NCBI RefSeq assembly: GCF_963678635.1
Contig: NC_087065.1
Span: 13,676,743 to 13,740,742 of the forward strand
Reading direction: 5' to 3'
DNA: 64,000 bases
DNA from: Symsagittifera roscoffensis
Taxonomy: Eukaryota; Xenacoelomorpha; Acoela; Convolutidae
The notes beneath the pieces are model-generated. The model was not told the origin of the DNA and ran no database searches. It saw only the letters and a list, made by a program, of their open reading frames with translations. Below, in pieces: positions 45,871 through 55,758 of the stretch (position 1 is its first letter; each line of letters opens with the position of its first letter). The position numbers and the translations under genes were made by a program.

Positions 45871-46886
45871 TTCTTAAGTCGCAAGCCTCGGCCTGGGCAT
45901 ACCACACCAAAAGAGATAAACTTGAGGAAACTTTCGAAAATTCCTTTAACACCCGCACCTCCCCATTTGTCTTCAGTAAAGACACTCATGTCGCAGTTAA
46001 TTCTTTAATTCTTTAATTCTTTATTTCTTTAATTTCTTTAATTCTTTCAATTTCTGTCTCACAGAAAAATAATCGCATTAAAAATTTATAACAATGTAAT
46101 CAACTTTGATTTAAAACTCACACGTCAAAATGCTTTCATTTTATTATTGTGATAAATTTTTTAGCAACCTTTTCACTGCCAAAATAAAGTCCAGTGCGTT
46201 TCTTTTGCATACAAGACTTAATCAGCATCGGTGAAAAACGCAGCTGTGTTTTTAGTTCGTTTTAATCGCAATAGTAATCAATCGAATTGTTAATCTTTAG
46301 TTTTGGAGTGTTCATAAGTCGTTATCGTAATAAATTACCGTGGCACGTCAAAAATGAGCATCATAGGCATGGAATTTCAGTTTCGCTAGTTTGGATGTAA
46401 GAAACCAAAATTAAAGAAAACTTGTTTTGCGAATAGTTTTTTTTCCGAATCATAGAACACAAAATCTCAATTTGAGGAATACATATTTTAAACAAAAAGA
46501 GTTTTCACGGTAATTTTGCAAAAACTGGCTTTCGAATTTTTCTTCAACCATTGTTTTATTATTTTTTGATCAAAAAAGTTAAGTTTAGCCTACACAAAAA
46601 CGCCAAAACACAATTTGCATTGCAATTTAGGGGAAAAAACGAAAGAACAAAACTTGGATCATGCAAATTGCTGTTATCACAAAAAACTGAAAAATTTTAG
46701 AATGAGAAAAACACTGACTTTTTTGAATATTCAAACATTGCTAGAAAAGCATTTTTTTGTTTTTTTTTGGGCATCATCTCTTTGTCTTTGATTTACCAAA
46801 TCATTGTCAAGATCTATTTTTTGCAAATAAGATCATTGATTTTCCCTGGCGAAATTTAAATCCCTCTGGGCGTATTGTTGTGATAG
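45871..46886. other. AT-rich stretch with a TTTAATTCT microsatellite
   Basis: At 45997-46056 the unit TTAATTCTT or TTTAATTCT repeats about six times. The rest is AT-rich with no exon signal until the acceptor at 46885-46886. Confidence 0.6.
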
Positions 46887-47024
46887 GACGTCGTCCTCGG
46901 AGTAGTAAATTGGACCGACTGCCTCCCCCTCGGCCGATGAGTGCGGTGAGCGACAGACACATGCGATGCATTCCCAAGGAACAAGCTCAGCAAATCACAG
47001 AATCACCTGCAGCTGCTGCCCTTG
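46887..47024 (+). CDS. Internal exon candidate, RPMSAV-containing protein
   Basis: A GC-rich 138-bp block after a TTGTTGTGATAG acceptor ends in a near-ideal donor (CTTG|GTAAGT at 47025), phase 1 on both sides. It encodes basic, proline-rich sequence (RRPRSSKLDRLPPPRPMSAV, then CIPKEQAQQITESPAAAALG). RPxSA-type motifs occur in several microtubule-associated and ciliary proteins; that link is weak. The acceptor could lie earlier (46838 or 46807). The downstream partner in matching phase could be 52073-52172. Confidence 0.45.
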
Positions 47025-47534
47025 GTAAGTGCACAGTATATATATTGATTTTGACTGCTGAAGTCGGACCTGGAAAGTAATCGTAAAGTCAGTAATATGC
47101 AAAAATCTTACAGCAAAAACAAAACTGAGAGAGCTTTTTCTTGAATACAAAAAGTTAAGTGAGGCTTTTGAGGTTGATTTTTTGTACGTTTTTCAAAAAG
47201 CACGATTTTCAAATCAAAATGTTTTGAATAAAATACTATCCTTTTTTTAGACAAAATGATTGGTGTTATACAGATTTCATAATAATTTTGTACACCAAAA
47301 AAAATATTTTTTTTTCTGATCAATTGTGTTAGATGGTTTTTAAAAGCTGTTAGAAGACCTACCAAATTTTTGATTTTCATGCGCCACTTTTGCGTTTCCA
47401 ATGTTTATCTCATGTTTGGGGAAACATATTTCGGCAGTCTCCCATTTAAGACTTTGCTTAGTACCTGCTAGTAGCTAGCAGATATAAGACACAAAAGTAT
47501 TCAAAATAGCAAAAATTGTCAGAATCATTGACTT

Positions 47535-47760
47535 TTCGCATCTGAAATAACCAAGAAAAACTAAATTTCAAATCTGTAATTAGATCTGAAATAGATTTTT
47601 TAGATCTAAAAAGCCAAGAAAAAATAAATTTCAGATGTGAAATTAGATCTGAAATAACCCTTTCTTAGAGTATCTAAGCGCTATTTTAACATTTCACAAC
47701 CTATTTCAGATCTGAAATTTAAATCTGAAATAGATTATTTCAGATCTGAACTAGAATATT
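47535..47760. repeat. Cluster of TTTCAGATCTGAAA palindromes
   Basis: At least six matches to the self-complementary core TCAGATCTGA or its half sites (AATTAGATCTGAAATA, TTTAGATCTAAA) lie within about 220 bp. The best palindrome pair is at about 47700-47752. It could form cruciforms. No gene context. Confidence 0.65.
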
Positions 47761-48444
47761 TACTAGGTACGGGCTCAGAGTTGATTTCTAGACAATTTCG
47801 TTAGTTATTGTGAGCTGCATGAAATATAAATTTCTATCATTATCAGTTTCAGCGTCCGTTTGAGTTACGTAAAATCAATTTTTTAGAAAAAATTGGATTT
47901 AGAAATTGAAAAATTGCTAACAATTGATTGCAAATTTAATTTTGCTGATGCGATATTAAATGAGATATCAATCAAAATAAAACTCAGCCTATTCCAAGAA
48001 CGTGACTTTTTAAAAAACGTTCCGATTTGAAATCCCTTTTTTGAAATCCATGGCCTGATGTCCGAAACCCGATGCCCAGATTTCTCATGAAGAAAAAACA
48101 AAAAATCAGCAAAACATTTTTGCACGAAAGGTTTCATACACGGATAATTGCGTTGTTGCTACAAAGTCCTGCAACCCCTCACTAAAGTTTTATGGAAAAA
48201 ATTCGATTTGAATGGAAAAAATTATGGAAAAAATTATGGAAAAAATTCTATCAAAAAAATTAACCCTTACAATCGAGGTTTCATGATCAATCTAACTACA
48301 AAAATGGATTTTTAGTGTATTCAAACCGATCATTTTCAATATCAAAAATCTATGGTAATCTTTTTTAGATTTTGAAAAAACCGATTGTTTTTACTCCTAA
48401 CATCGATGAAAATTGATTATTTTTGTAGATATGAAATAGTGGTT

Positions 48445-48545
48445 ACATGACAAAAGATCCCTTACCTTAAGATCCCAAACGAGAAGATCCCAGTCAATAA
48501 GATACCATTCCAAAAGATACCTCGTTCTAAAATCGCCCACGACAT
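48445..48545. repeat. Spaced AAGATMCC tandem motif
   Basis: The octamer AAGATCCC or AAGATACC occurs six or more times at roughly 14-20 bp spacing, separated by unrelated words (for example AAAGATCCCTTACCTTAAG, then AACGAGAAGATCCCAG). The conserved motif with changing spacers stands out from ordinary microsatellites here. Confidence 0.6.
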
Positions 48546-48922
48546 AAGATACCATAATAAAATAACAAAGAACCTGAGAATTGAAAATAAAGCGGTTAAT
48601 CGATCAAAGCAAAAACAAAGCGTCGGTTAAAATCAAAGAAACGGCAAAATTTTTGCTGCACAAATTTCGAACATAAATGACCTTGCTAATCACTTGGCCT
48701 TTAAAATGAAACTCAAACTTCAAAACAGCTTAGACTATAATTGAACTTGAAAAGGATTTCCAATTAATCAAAACCAACTTTGCTAAATATGGCCTGATTT
48801 TCCAGACAATTCAAGTCGGTACAAAATTGAAATTGAGTTTTTTCAAAATTCTAAAGCTTTCAAATCATTTTCATTACGAATCACTTGCCATTCTATTTGA
48901 TAAAAAATATCAATTCTCAATT

Positions 48923-49119
48923 TTGATCAACTTTTTTTCGCTAGGCGCAATACTCAAAGGGCCGTCAGGCCCCTACCCCCAACCTAGCCTCCCGTAAATA
49001 AGAGCAATTGCTCTGGGATCAAATTGCTAGAGACAGCATTTTCGAATGCGAGTCGTAGTATTGCGTTTCGGCGTTCTCCGGGAGGGTGCAAGGAGACGTC
49101 TATAAAAAAGTTGATCAAA
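48923..49119. mobile_element. Small MITE-like element with 16-bp terminal inverted repeats
   Basis: TTTGATCAACTTTTTT at the left is mirrored by AAAAAAGTTGATCAAA at the right. Both ends are flanked by CAAT, a possible 4-bp target duplication. The 165-bp interior is GC-rich (GGGCCGTCAGGCCCCTACCC and GCGTTTCGGCGTTCTCCGGG) and unlike its surroundings. No ORF. No second copy was seen in the window. Confidence 0.6.
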
Positions 49120-49163
49120 CAATTTTAAATTTAGGAACAATTAGGCAAAAACTATAACAAAAT

Positions 49164-49520
49164 TTAATAGGTTAAATGAGCAAGTGAACGGATATAAGAC
49201 AATAAGTTAGAGTCTGTGTATGAACTTGTTATCTGTTGAACTTTTTCATTCAGATCACGGTACTTCTTCCGGGATAAGTTGATAGTGCCGCTGGATGCCT
49301 TCAAAATGTTGAACTTTTGATTGTAGGAATCCAGTTGAATTTTTTCGAGAAACGTATGTATTGAAGGATGGCTGCCTTGAAACAAAGCGGTTACACCTAG
49401 ATGCCACCCTTCAACTCTACTGTTTGCAGCGTTTTTGCAAAACCAGAACTTGTTCTTCGCCGAAAACGTACAAACGCGTTTATCACCGTGTATACCCTCC
49501 ACCCCCACCCCTTTCCCCAA
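49164..49520 (-). pseudogene. MULE-type transposase C-terminal fragment
   Basis: The minus-strand frame encodes NSRVEGWHLG, then HPSIHTFLEKIQLDSYNQ, KKYRDLNEKVQQI and a final LLSYIRSLAHL before a stop. The order EGWH, hPsi-fl-L, kyrdl-eki and yir-lah is what I know from the C-terminal end of animal MULE transposases, often found with FLYWCH zinc fingers. Upstream (higher coordinates on the minus strand) the frame dissolves into a C-rich unique region, so the DDE core is absent. It is a relic, or the last exon of a transposase-derived gene. Confidence 0.6.
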
Positions 49521-49942
49521 AAATTGTCATATAGTTCCACATCCGCCCGTACGTGCATCCACTCACGTTATCATTTTCCTTAGCCCCCAACCCCCTATTC
49601 AAATCTCCCAACCCCCCTGGCCCAAAATCCTTTGTTCAAGCCACCTCTCCCACCAACCCTCTGTTCGGAGTGAGGGGGTGTTGTTTTTTGATGTGGTACA
49701 CACATAAAAAATGCACAGGGGTTACACGCATAATGATCCAAAAAAAGGAATAAACTTCTTACCACACAGGGAATAAGTGAGATGGAGAGGGTGGAATATG
49801 GCCGGCGGGAGGGGCAGGGGGTCAACGGGTAAACGTGGGGGCAAAAATGTTCAAAGACCAGCAAAGTTTATTCATTCATTTGGTTCAAAACTTTTTGATT
49901 TTTGTAATAAACTAATGAAAAATTAATCATCCAGAAATAATA

Positions 49943-50490
49943 ACAAGACTGCTCGTATCAGGGCGAAGCCCTGAATGTTCCGACTGCCTTTTAAGTTTTA
50001 TGGAGCAGCAGTAATAACATAAAAAAATTTAATGAAATAAAACAAAAATGAAAAAAAAAAAATTTCCAAAATTTGAAAATTTTTATGAAAATCATCCCCC
50101 CACACGCCATATAAAGAACAAAAAGAGAGATTTCGTTCCTTGTAACACATCAATTATGGCAAATAAGCTTCGTTCAACCAATTTGGAACGATTTATAAGA
50201 CGGATTAAATCTCCGCTTACGCGTTAATAGCGCGAATTATATCGCGCGTTAATTGTCCCAAATTGGTCAAAATGGCCAAAATGGCAATCTTTAAACCCTC
50301 ATAACTTTACGAAAAATAATCACAGGTGGAATATTATTTCAAATTTGAGCTCAGGACAACAATAGCTTTCGAATGATATAAAAAAATTCCGTCAAAAATG
50401 GCTAGTTAAAAAGTCGAAATTTGTCTGAAGAAAAAAAAAACCCACCCCGAGCACAAATATTCCGTCACTTTCGTATCGAAAGTCGGAACA
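49943..50490 (-). mobile_element. R1 repeat, near full length
   Basis: Intact ends: AACAAGACTGCTCGTATCAGG with the perfect CAGGGC-GAA-GCCCTG hairpin, and ACTTTCG-TAT-CGAAAGT then CGGAACA. The body carries AAGACGGATTAAATCTCCGC and ATATCGCGCGTTAATTGTCC. Among the best preserved copies in the window. Confidence 0.9.
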
Positions 50491-52072
50491 AAAATGTTGT
50501 TGTTTCATCAATTAAGTTTGAAATTTATTTCAACCAAAAAAAATCAAAATTTGCAAAAAAAAAATAATCAATCATAATCGATTATAATTGATTAAAAAGG
50601 TGTTGTTGTCCCAAAAATTATTATCGTTGTAATGTAATCGTCTTGAATGGATTATAATCTGTTTTTTTTTTGGTAATTTGATACATACTGGCAACGGAAA
50701 TGCGATATAATTGATTATTATAATGAAAGTTCAGTGTGGGATAGGTTACTCTGTTGTATTTTACGGTTTGATCTTGGTTTGTATCGGCAGTCGAAAGTAA
50801 CGTTGGAGAAGTAGGCAACTTCCAGATATAATTTGAGCTCATTTTGTGCATTTTTGCATTAGTTAAAGCAAAAATCATTCTTTTTTATAGCTTCATTTCA
50901 TTTAGATGTGTTCATTTGTTTGAACAACTAGATGGTCAGTTGTGTGCACTCAAATTGCGATGTTTCAAGCAGAGACGTTTTTCATCGACACTTTTTAATT
51001 AAGTTTACAAAATTAAAGATTTTTAAATGAAAGACAGTGGCGCGTGTAGGTGTGGGGGATGCTTGAACACCCCTCCCCTTTCAGGGCTTAGACCTTGCGC
51101 TAGGTGAAAAAAAAAAACAATTTTTGAAACTTTGGTCAAAATAGTGTGTCTTTAACATGATTTAGGATAGCTCTGAAAATCAATTTGCCCGGCCTAAAAA
51201 ATGACGACAAAAATTTCAAAAAATATTAGAGAAAATCTGAACTTATTAGAGAACTAATTAGAGCAGTTTGCAGCTGTTTTTGCAAGTGTTCCTGAAACAG
51301 CATAATTTCAAAATAGGATCCTAGATGTTTCGAGAAAGCCCAAAAAGTATTTGGCCGATCTAACAAAAAGGTTAGCAGAATGTTCGTTTTCATTCGTAAA
51401 ACAGCCTTTTTTTGATAAAATTCTAGATTAGTCCCTGATCCAGACATATGTTTGCGTTCCAAGATTGGCGGATCTAGGATTTTTTCGAAAAGGGGGAGGG
51501 CGGATTTAAAAAAAAAATTGAAAATTTTTTCGACCTTTTTTTAGGCTCACCAAATTGATTTTCCAAGTGCTTCCAGAAGGAATACTACAAAGACCATATT
51601 AAAAAAAAGTCAAAAATGCCGTTTTGGGCTTTTTTTGGAAAATTTTGATTAAAAAAATCGCGTTTTTTGGAGCGCGCTACTCTTCAAAATTAGTAAATAT
51701 TGGCACCCAAGGCGCCTCTAGAAAATTTTCAGTCTTAGTAGATGAACGTCGAATCTCTGAGGAGAGAAGTGTCGAATCGATGAGCGTCGAAATATTTAGC
51801 AGCTTTTTTAACGGCAATCGAACACTTTCATTTTTGCTAAACGTCACAAAATTTGTGATACACAGACTAATGACCAGTTCGTAATTGATATCATGCTGCT
51901 ATGTTTAATAAAAAAAACATGTTAAGTGCTTATGATCACAATTTGTCGTGTTGTGCCCCAAACGAGGCCGAGCTCTGACTGCCGTCGTCTGCGTTTTTAT
52001 TACCACCCCTGATAGCTCTAAAATGCACTCTGGGCTTGAAATCCACCTCGTCAACTGAATTTGATTTTCCAG
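50491..52072. other. AT-rich non-coding DNA, probably intron
   Basis: No exon is supported except the candidate ending near 51936 on the minus strand. Around 50560-50720 there are several ATCGATTATAATTGAT-type words like those in the inverted repeat at 58287-58475. Confidence 0.45.
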
Positions 52073-52127
52073 GGACTATTTTTGCGGAGTCCCGGACCGG
52101 GATTGACGAGCGTGTGGACGACGACAT
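51936..52127 (-). CDS. Candidate terminal exon on the minus strand (competes with 52073-52172)
   Basis: After a CCCTTCCAG acceptor, a 63-codon frame starting MSSSTRSSIPVRDSAKIV ends in QHDKL and TGA. It covers the whole GC-rich island, including 51940-52070, which the plus-strand reading leaves unexplained. The peptide is hydrophilic with no recognised domain. Both strands cannot easily be coding here; the phase match of the plus exon and the fuller GC coverage of this one point in opposite directions. Confidence 0.3.
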   Translation of the reverse strand: MSSSTRSSIPVRDSAKIVPGKSNSVDEVDFKPRVHFRAIRGGNKNADDGSQSSASFGAQHDKL

Positions 52128-52172
52128 CTGGAAGGGCAGCGTGGAAAGGGAGAAATGGTGCGAAAGCAAATG
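52073..52172 (+). CDS. Candidate internal exon on the plus strand
   Basis: A TGATTTTCCAG acceptor and an ATG|GTAAGT donor bound 100 bp. Entered in phase 1, as left by the exon ending at 47024, it reads TIFAESRTGIDERVDDDIW and KGSVEREKWCESK, leaving phase 2. It does not join directly to 57564-57699, because that would create a TGA, so another exon would be needed between. It overlaps the opposite-strand candidate at 51936-52127. Confidence 0.35.
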
Positions 52173-52514
52173 GTAAGTCATCCCGTGACATACGAGTTTC
52201 AAAAAATTACTACATGTTTTTGTGTTAGTTAGGTTACACGGCATAATATAAGATTTGGCAAAACCTGATTATTTTTTAAATCGGCCAATAATTCAGGCTT
52301 TTATCAAATCTAGGTATCCGATAACTGTAGAATGGCCCGAATTAGCAGAATTTTTTGTGATGCTCAAAAAGAGCAGGGAAAAGCTATCGAAAGTGCGGCG
52401 ATGGGAGGGAGCATGCTGGCTTTTTAGTCTGCTGCTGGTGCTAATTGTTGTCCCGACCATTTGAAAAATGGGGAGGAACGTTGTATTGGGGTGTGATATA
52501 TATTTTTTTTCTTT

Positions 52515-53020
52515 CTTTTTTTTCCACGCAAAATCAGGTACCACAAATTTTGATCGTACTAAAGCTCTTTCATTCGTTACTCGAACGATACTGAATAAAT
52601 TCCAAAAAAAATCCCAGTGTCGAGAAAAACCGATTTGAAAATTCGGATTTTTGGTCTTAATTCGAGCGAAAAAAGCAAGCCAATTATGCCTAACTGAAGA
52701 CTTTAAAACTTAATTCTATGTATATAAAACTGATTTTCGGAGTTTTTTTTAGCTTCATTTTCGGAACCAAAAATTTCAAAAATTTCAAACTTTAAAAAAA
52801 AAATTCTAGTCATTTTTTTCAAAAAATTTTGTCCAATTTGCTTATTACTACGACTGTCTGAAATAATTATTTTTTTCTACGCCGAACCTTTTTATTACAC
52901 CAAGCAGAAAAAAAACTACACTTACTTGGAAAAAAAAACTTTCTAAACCGTAGTTTTCTAAAGACCATGGTCGGAAAATTCTGTGTTACTTGGTCCCATG
53001 GTCTGTTCTGTGCCTCTTAC
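52515..53020 (+). mobile_element. R2 repeat copy, diverged
   Basis: It begins near CAGGTACCACAAATTTTGAT, as does the copy at 8008, and ends near GGTCGGAAAATTCTGTGTTACTTGG (52969 onward), where the right arm of the hairpin is lost. Interior similarity to 8008-8440 is loose. Non-coding. Confidence 0.55.
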
Positions 53021-53281
53021 TTCGAGCGATTAAAGCGAGCGAGCAGTCTTATTTTAACTGCTTAAAAGCTTACATAGCTTAATTTAAAACCTTAAAACTT
53101 TGCTTACTTGAGTAACGTTAGTTTGTTTTCTTTGAGTATTTTAGCGCCGTTTTGGCATCAAAACTTTCAAAGTTTCAAAAAACTGCAAAATTGAAAATAT
53201 ATAATTATTTCTTTTTTCAATAAACTTTTCTGAAAAAAATTATTTTTTCAATTTGGTTATTTAAATGTGACCGTCAAATAT

Positions 53282-53692
53282 ATCTAATTTCCAGTTTTTG
53301 TTCAGCTCCTTTTATTACACCTGCTAAAAAAACAAATATAATAATGAGAAAAACTTTGTTGCATTTTCTAACACTATGGTCGGAATATTCTGTGCCACTT
53401 GCACAATGACCGGCTATCCTTGTTTGAATTTGTTTATTAAGTGGAAAAAAAATTCTGTTTTCTCAATACTTTTCATCTTTTTTTATCTAATTTCCAGTTT
53501 TTGTTCAGCTCCTTTTATTACACCTGCTAAAAAAAACAAATATAATAATGAGAAAAACTTTGTTGCATTTCTTAACACTATAGTCGGAACATTCTGTGCC
53601 ACTAGCACAGTGACCGGCTATCCTTGTTTGAATTTGTTTATTAAGTGGAAAAAAAATTCTGTTTTCTCACTACTTTTCATCTTTTTTTGTTT
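53282..53692 (+). repeat. 203-bp tandem duplication of an R2 3' end
   Basis: Block 53282-53484 is repeated from 53485 with few differences. Both contain the R2 end: (G/A)GTCGGAA, then ATTC, a hairpin of TGTGC/GCACA in the first and CTGTGC/GCACAG in the second, and TGACCGGCTATCCTTG. The second copy has the longer perfect stem (6 bp). Confidence 0.85.
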
Positions 53693-54947
53693 TTGAAACA
53701 ATTTGTGATCGATTTCGAACAAAGATGGTTCACTTTTTCAAGTCTCTGATGAACTTCAAAATTTGAAGAAGACTGGTTTTGTTTCAAACAGTTTTTCCCG
53801 GAATATTATTTTAGCTTTTTTTCTGTACACGATGTCTGGTTCTGATGAACCCCTCATGCGCGAGGGACCAAATGTGCGAAATTTTTGCCTAAAAGAAGAA
53901 TTCATTCTGAATAGTTTTGAACAAAAAAGGCAATAAAAATTGTCATGCTTGGGATAGTTAAAAAGTCAAATGTGCGAAACTTTTCGTGCTTCGCTCCTTC
54001 GCGCATTAAAATAGCCCTCGTCTGGTCTTTTCAAATTTTATATCCCAAGGCTTCGAACATCTCTGTAAACAGCACAGACACAGATCCACGCACAAATTGC
54101 CACCTATTCCCAGTTGATGTATTATAGTTGACTTATTCTATTCGATGGAGTCATGGAGCTGATTGCCGATTATCAATGTCGGTTTCAACTGTTTGGATAA
54201 GACATCATGAGACACATGTTTTTTGTGTTTTAGGAAAAACAATTGGGGATTTCTGGTTGAGAAGGTAAATTTCTAACCTTTTGTTCCAAGAATGAAAACA
54301 GGTAAAATTTAATTTTGAGAACGCCCCCAGCAGGAAATTAGCGTTGGGATTTCAGCTCTACAATTCAAGAAAAATTTAATCAGATTTAACTGACTTCAAC
54401 TCGCTTGATTGGCGCCTACGACTTTTTAGCAGGAAAAAGAGAAAAAAAATTACCTTTAAAAACAAATTAGCCTCAAACATCCTTTCATTTTGCTCTTCTT
54501 CCCTTCCTCAACCTTTGGCAATCAATTTTGCAATCAATCAAGTGTTGGGAACCATTCGTCTGATATGTGTTTAAAGTTCATTCTTTGTTTTGTTGCCCAC
54601 TGAAAAAAAAATAATAAACTAAAACGTCTTCTTGACATTTAATTTTTATGATAGTTTTCTGTTGCCTCGACCCTTGAAGGACAACCAAGTTTTGAATTGC
54701 AACCTAAAGAAAGAGCAAGGGAAGAAGAATTTTGCAGACCTTGCAACCGAGATGTTTTCTTAACAATACCTTTAAAAAATCTGTGAACGATTATATTAAG
54801 TCCGTGATTGAGTAAATTAAGGATTACTGTCGCTTTTTTTCAAGTCGATCAAAAAGACCCCATATGTTATCTCATCTGTTTCGCAGCAATAATTTTTTTG
54901 TTCAAATTAGATTCTAGGTGCCTGATTGCTGTACAAGAAGCACAGAC

Positions 54948-55310
54948 TGTTCCGACCGATAACTAGCAGCGCAGGCAGGGGCGGATCTTGTATTTAATTT
55001 ATCTCAAAAAACCGGCTTAAAGTCAAGAAAAGCTTGTCTGACAGTTTTTGATTTTCAGAATATGTTTGACGATATTTGGTAGTATGACTACCTCCCATTT
55101 CAACTTCCCATTTGAGTTTTAACGCTATATTTACCAAGTTTTTAATTTACTGGTTTTTACAAATCTTTTCACTTATATCAATTTTTTTTCCTGAAAAAAA
55201 AACATTAATTTTAGACAATGAACTTTGCTAAAACTGAAAAAAATAGTTTTAACTTTTGTCCGAAATCAATTGGGTCGGAACATTCTGGGTTACTTGCACA
55301 ACAATCGGCT
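54948..55310 (+). mobile_element. R2-type element with both subterminal repeats
   Basis: TGTTCCGACC at 54948-54957 is the exact complement of GGTCGGAACA at 55273-55282. The latter is followed by ATTC-type sequence, a decayed hairpin (CTGGGTTACTTGCACA) and the tail CAATCGGCTAA. The 363-bp interior is non-coding. It gives the clearest pairing of 5' and 3' subterminal repeats for R2. Confidence 0.55.
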
Positions 55311-55414
55311 AATGAGCAAAGTCGGATTTTTGGGTGCGTCCTGCAGATCAATGGGCAAAAATAATTATGATTATGATCATCATTGTTTCTTTTTCCCTTG
55401 TCGTTAAAATTGAA

Positions 55415-55758
55415 ACAAGACTGCTCGTATCAGGACAAGGCACTGAATATTCCGACTGTCTCTTAAGGTCTATAAAGCAGTGTTTTTTTTAAAATGATGA
55501 ATTTTTCGAGAAAAAAAAAGAAAAAAAATTACAAAATTTTGCGTTTTTTCTAAATCATCCCCACACGCCATATAAAGTCCACAGTGATAGAATTTGCTGA
55601 AATATTTTTTCAAATTAAAGCTCAGGACACTAATACTTTTTGGCTGATATAAAAAGTTTCTGTCAAAAATTCTTAGTTAAAAAGTCGAAATTTGTCTTCA
55701 GAAAAAAAACCATGCTGAGCACAAATAATCCGTCACTTTCGTTACGAAAGTCCGAACA
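55415..55758 (-). mobile_element. R1 repeat, internally deleted
   Basis: Starts AACAAGACTGCTCGTATCAGG and ends GTTACGAAAGTCCGAACA. About 180 bp of the usual interior, including the ATATATCGCGCG block, is missing, and the hairpin arm is decayed (CAGGAC..GCACTG). It lies about 105 bp right of an R2 element. Confidence 0.82.

Larger units (their letters stand above)
47025..49163. other. Non-coding DNA, probably intron, with several small repeats
   Basis: Contains AGATCT-palindrome clusters (47535-47760), an ATGGAAAAAATT tandem (48191-48252), an AAGATMCC spaced repeat (48445-48545) and a short MITE-like element (48923-49119). No exon was supported. Confidence 0.5.

Noticed and set aside
48445-48545. 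CRISPR-like array (repeats with unlike spacers)
   Set aside because: Repeats are only 8 bp, spacing is irregular, and the context is eukaryotic with no cas genes.
49401-49864. Several Pro-rich plus-strand and minus-strand frames
   Set aside because: Products of a C-rich or G-rich low-complexity stretch, and antisense to the MULE fragment.
50621-50878. 85-codon minus-strand open frame
   Set aside because: No domain recognised and it overlaps the ATCGATTATAAT-type repeat words; no splice support.
53831-53935. Frame starting MSGSDEPLMREGP, with MREGP also found at 57564
   Set aside because: The shared five-residue motif is intriguing, but the flanking splice sites are weak and the frame soon becomes AT-rich.
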